The position numbers were made by a program, and so were the translations under genes. A stretch of DNA of 23,480 bases from CAIPFQ01 sp035480615. GTDB lineage: Bacteria; Chlamydiota; Chlamydiia; Chlamydiales; SM23-39. Shown piece after piece: positions 23,287 to 23,480 of this stretch; position 1 is the stretch's first letter; every line of letters starts with the position of its first letter. The stretch spans positions 1-23,480 of the forward strand of contig DATIHO010000125.1 in the NCBI GenBank assembly GCA_035480615.1. Direction: 5' to 3'. The notes under the pieces are model-generated. The model was not told the origin of the DNA and did no database searches. It worked only from the letters and a program-made list of their open reading frames with translations.

Positions 23287-23311
23287 CAAAAGCAATCCAA
23301 GTTTTTATATC
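23283..23311 (+). promoter_or_regulatory. Strong sigma70-type promoter of the lipoprotein gene
   Basis: TTGACA (23283-23288), a 17-base spacer and TATATC (23306-23311) precede the lipoprotein start at 23355 by about 43 bases. The -35 box is a perfect consensus match and overlaps the ispH stop codon. Confidence 0.65.
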
Positions 23312-23354
23312 CTCAAAAAAGCTGTTCACAATCTCTATTCATGGGAAGGGCGTG

Positions 23355-23480
23355 ATGAGGGTATCATTTTTTTCTTTAGTCTTAAGCGTTTTGGTATCGG
23401 GGTGTATGCCGAACTGTTCTTTAAGCACGGCCGGCGCTGCGGAAGTAAATGTTGCAAATCTTGCAAGAATCCATCGAGGA
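23355..23480 (+). CDS. Lipoprotein, N-terminal part only (cut by window end)
   Basis: Forty-two codons are visible. The product begins with MRVSFFSLVLSVLVSGC, a signal peptide with an LVSGC lipobox, so Cys17 should be lipidated and the protein anchored in the envelope. It continues PNCSLSTAGAAEVNVANL with no recognisable domain before the window ends. A GGAAGGG ribosome site lies four bases upstream of the ATG, and a good promoter lies upstream. The function cannot be judged from this fragment. Confidence 0.75.
   Translation, partial: MRVSFFSLVLSVLVSGCMPNCSLSTAGAAEVNVANLARIHRG

Noticed and set aside
1..23480. CRISPR array, intact insertion sequence or prophage
   Set aside because: No regularly spaced direct repeats, cas genes, transposase, integrase or phage structural genes were found.

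Overview
This window looks like the chromosome of a chlamydia-related bacterium (phylum Chlamydiota, probably an amoeba-associated or other environmental lineage). The support is the gene set: a fused alpha/beta E1 dehydrogenase, a Pkn1-type protein with kinase and FGE-sulfatase domains, rnhC divergent from a RodZ/YfgA-like gene, a UPF0158 protein with AT-hooks, a CofE-family ligase in the place of FolC, HtrA, and serS close to a VIT-like protein and a metal ATPase. The family and synteny comparisons are from memory; no search was run.

Layout. (1) Positions 1-2975, minus strand, accessory region: a long near-perfect inverted repeat (15-90), a 121-aa protein ending in a CaaX-like tetrapeptide, a phosphoribosyltransferase-fold protein overlapping a DprA-like protein (a ShosT/ShosA-like pair), and a decayed AAA/DUF4143 ATPase gene with a perfect 33-bp palindrome at its start. 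(2) Positions 2976-9727, minus strand, a tight cluster: serS, an M18 aminopeptidase, a VIT/CCC1-like membrane protein, a P1B-type metal ATPase with P1B-4 signatures, and htrA with its own likely promoter. (3) Positions 9728-10246: mostly intergenic, with one possible 79-codon gene and a copy of a dispersed repeat. (4) Positions 10247-13521, plus strand: the UPF0158/AT-hook protein and the fused E1 enzyme. (5) Positions 13543-19000, minus strand, a five-gene run: rnhC, a beta-barrel outer-membrane protein, a RecQ helicase carrying a ComF-like phosphoribosyltransferase domain, a FolC2/CofE-like ligase and a DUF3800 protein. (6) Positions 19079-23480, plus strand: a RodZ-like HTH/membrane protein, the Pkn1-like protein, a low-molecular-weight protein tyrosine phosphatase starting directly after it, a small membrane protein overlapping ispH, ispH, and the start of a lipoprotein gene.

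How the genes work together. The metal ATPase and VIT-like protein are probably a transition-metal homeostasis pair inside a housekeeping cluster. The Pkn1-like protein and the phosphatase form a putative phospho-signalling pair, although the kinase lacks the canonical catalytic Asp. The most unusual part is the left end: a ShosTA-like pair followed by a protein whose C-terminus resembles a eukaryotic prenylation signal. A second PRTase domain, fused to RecQ, lies elsewhere in the window. No tRNA, rRNA, CRISPR array or intact transposase was recognised.
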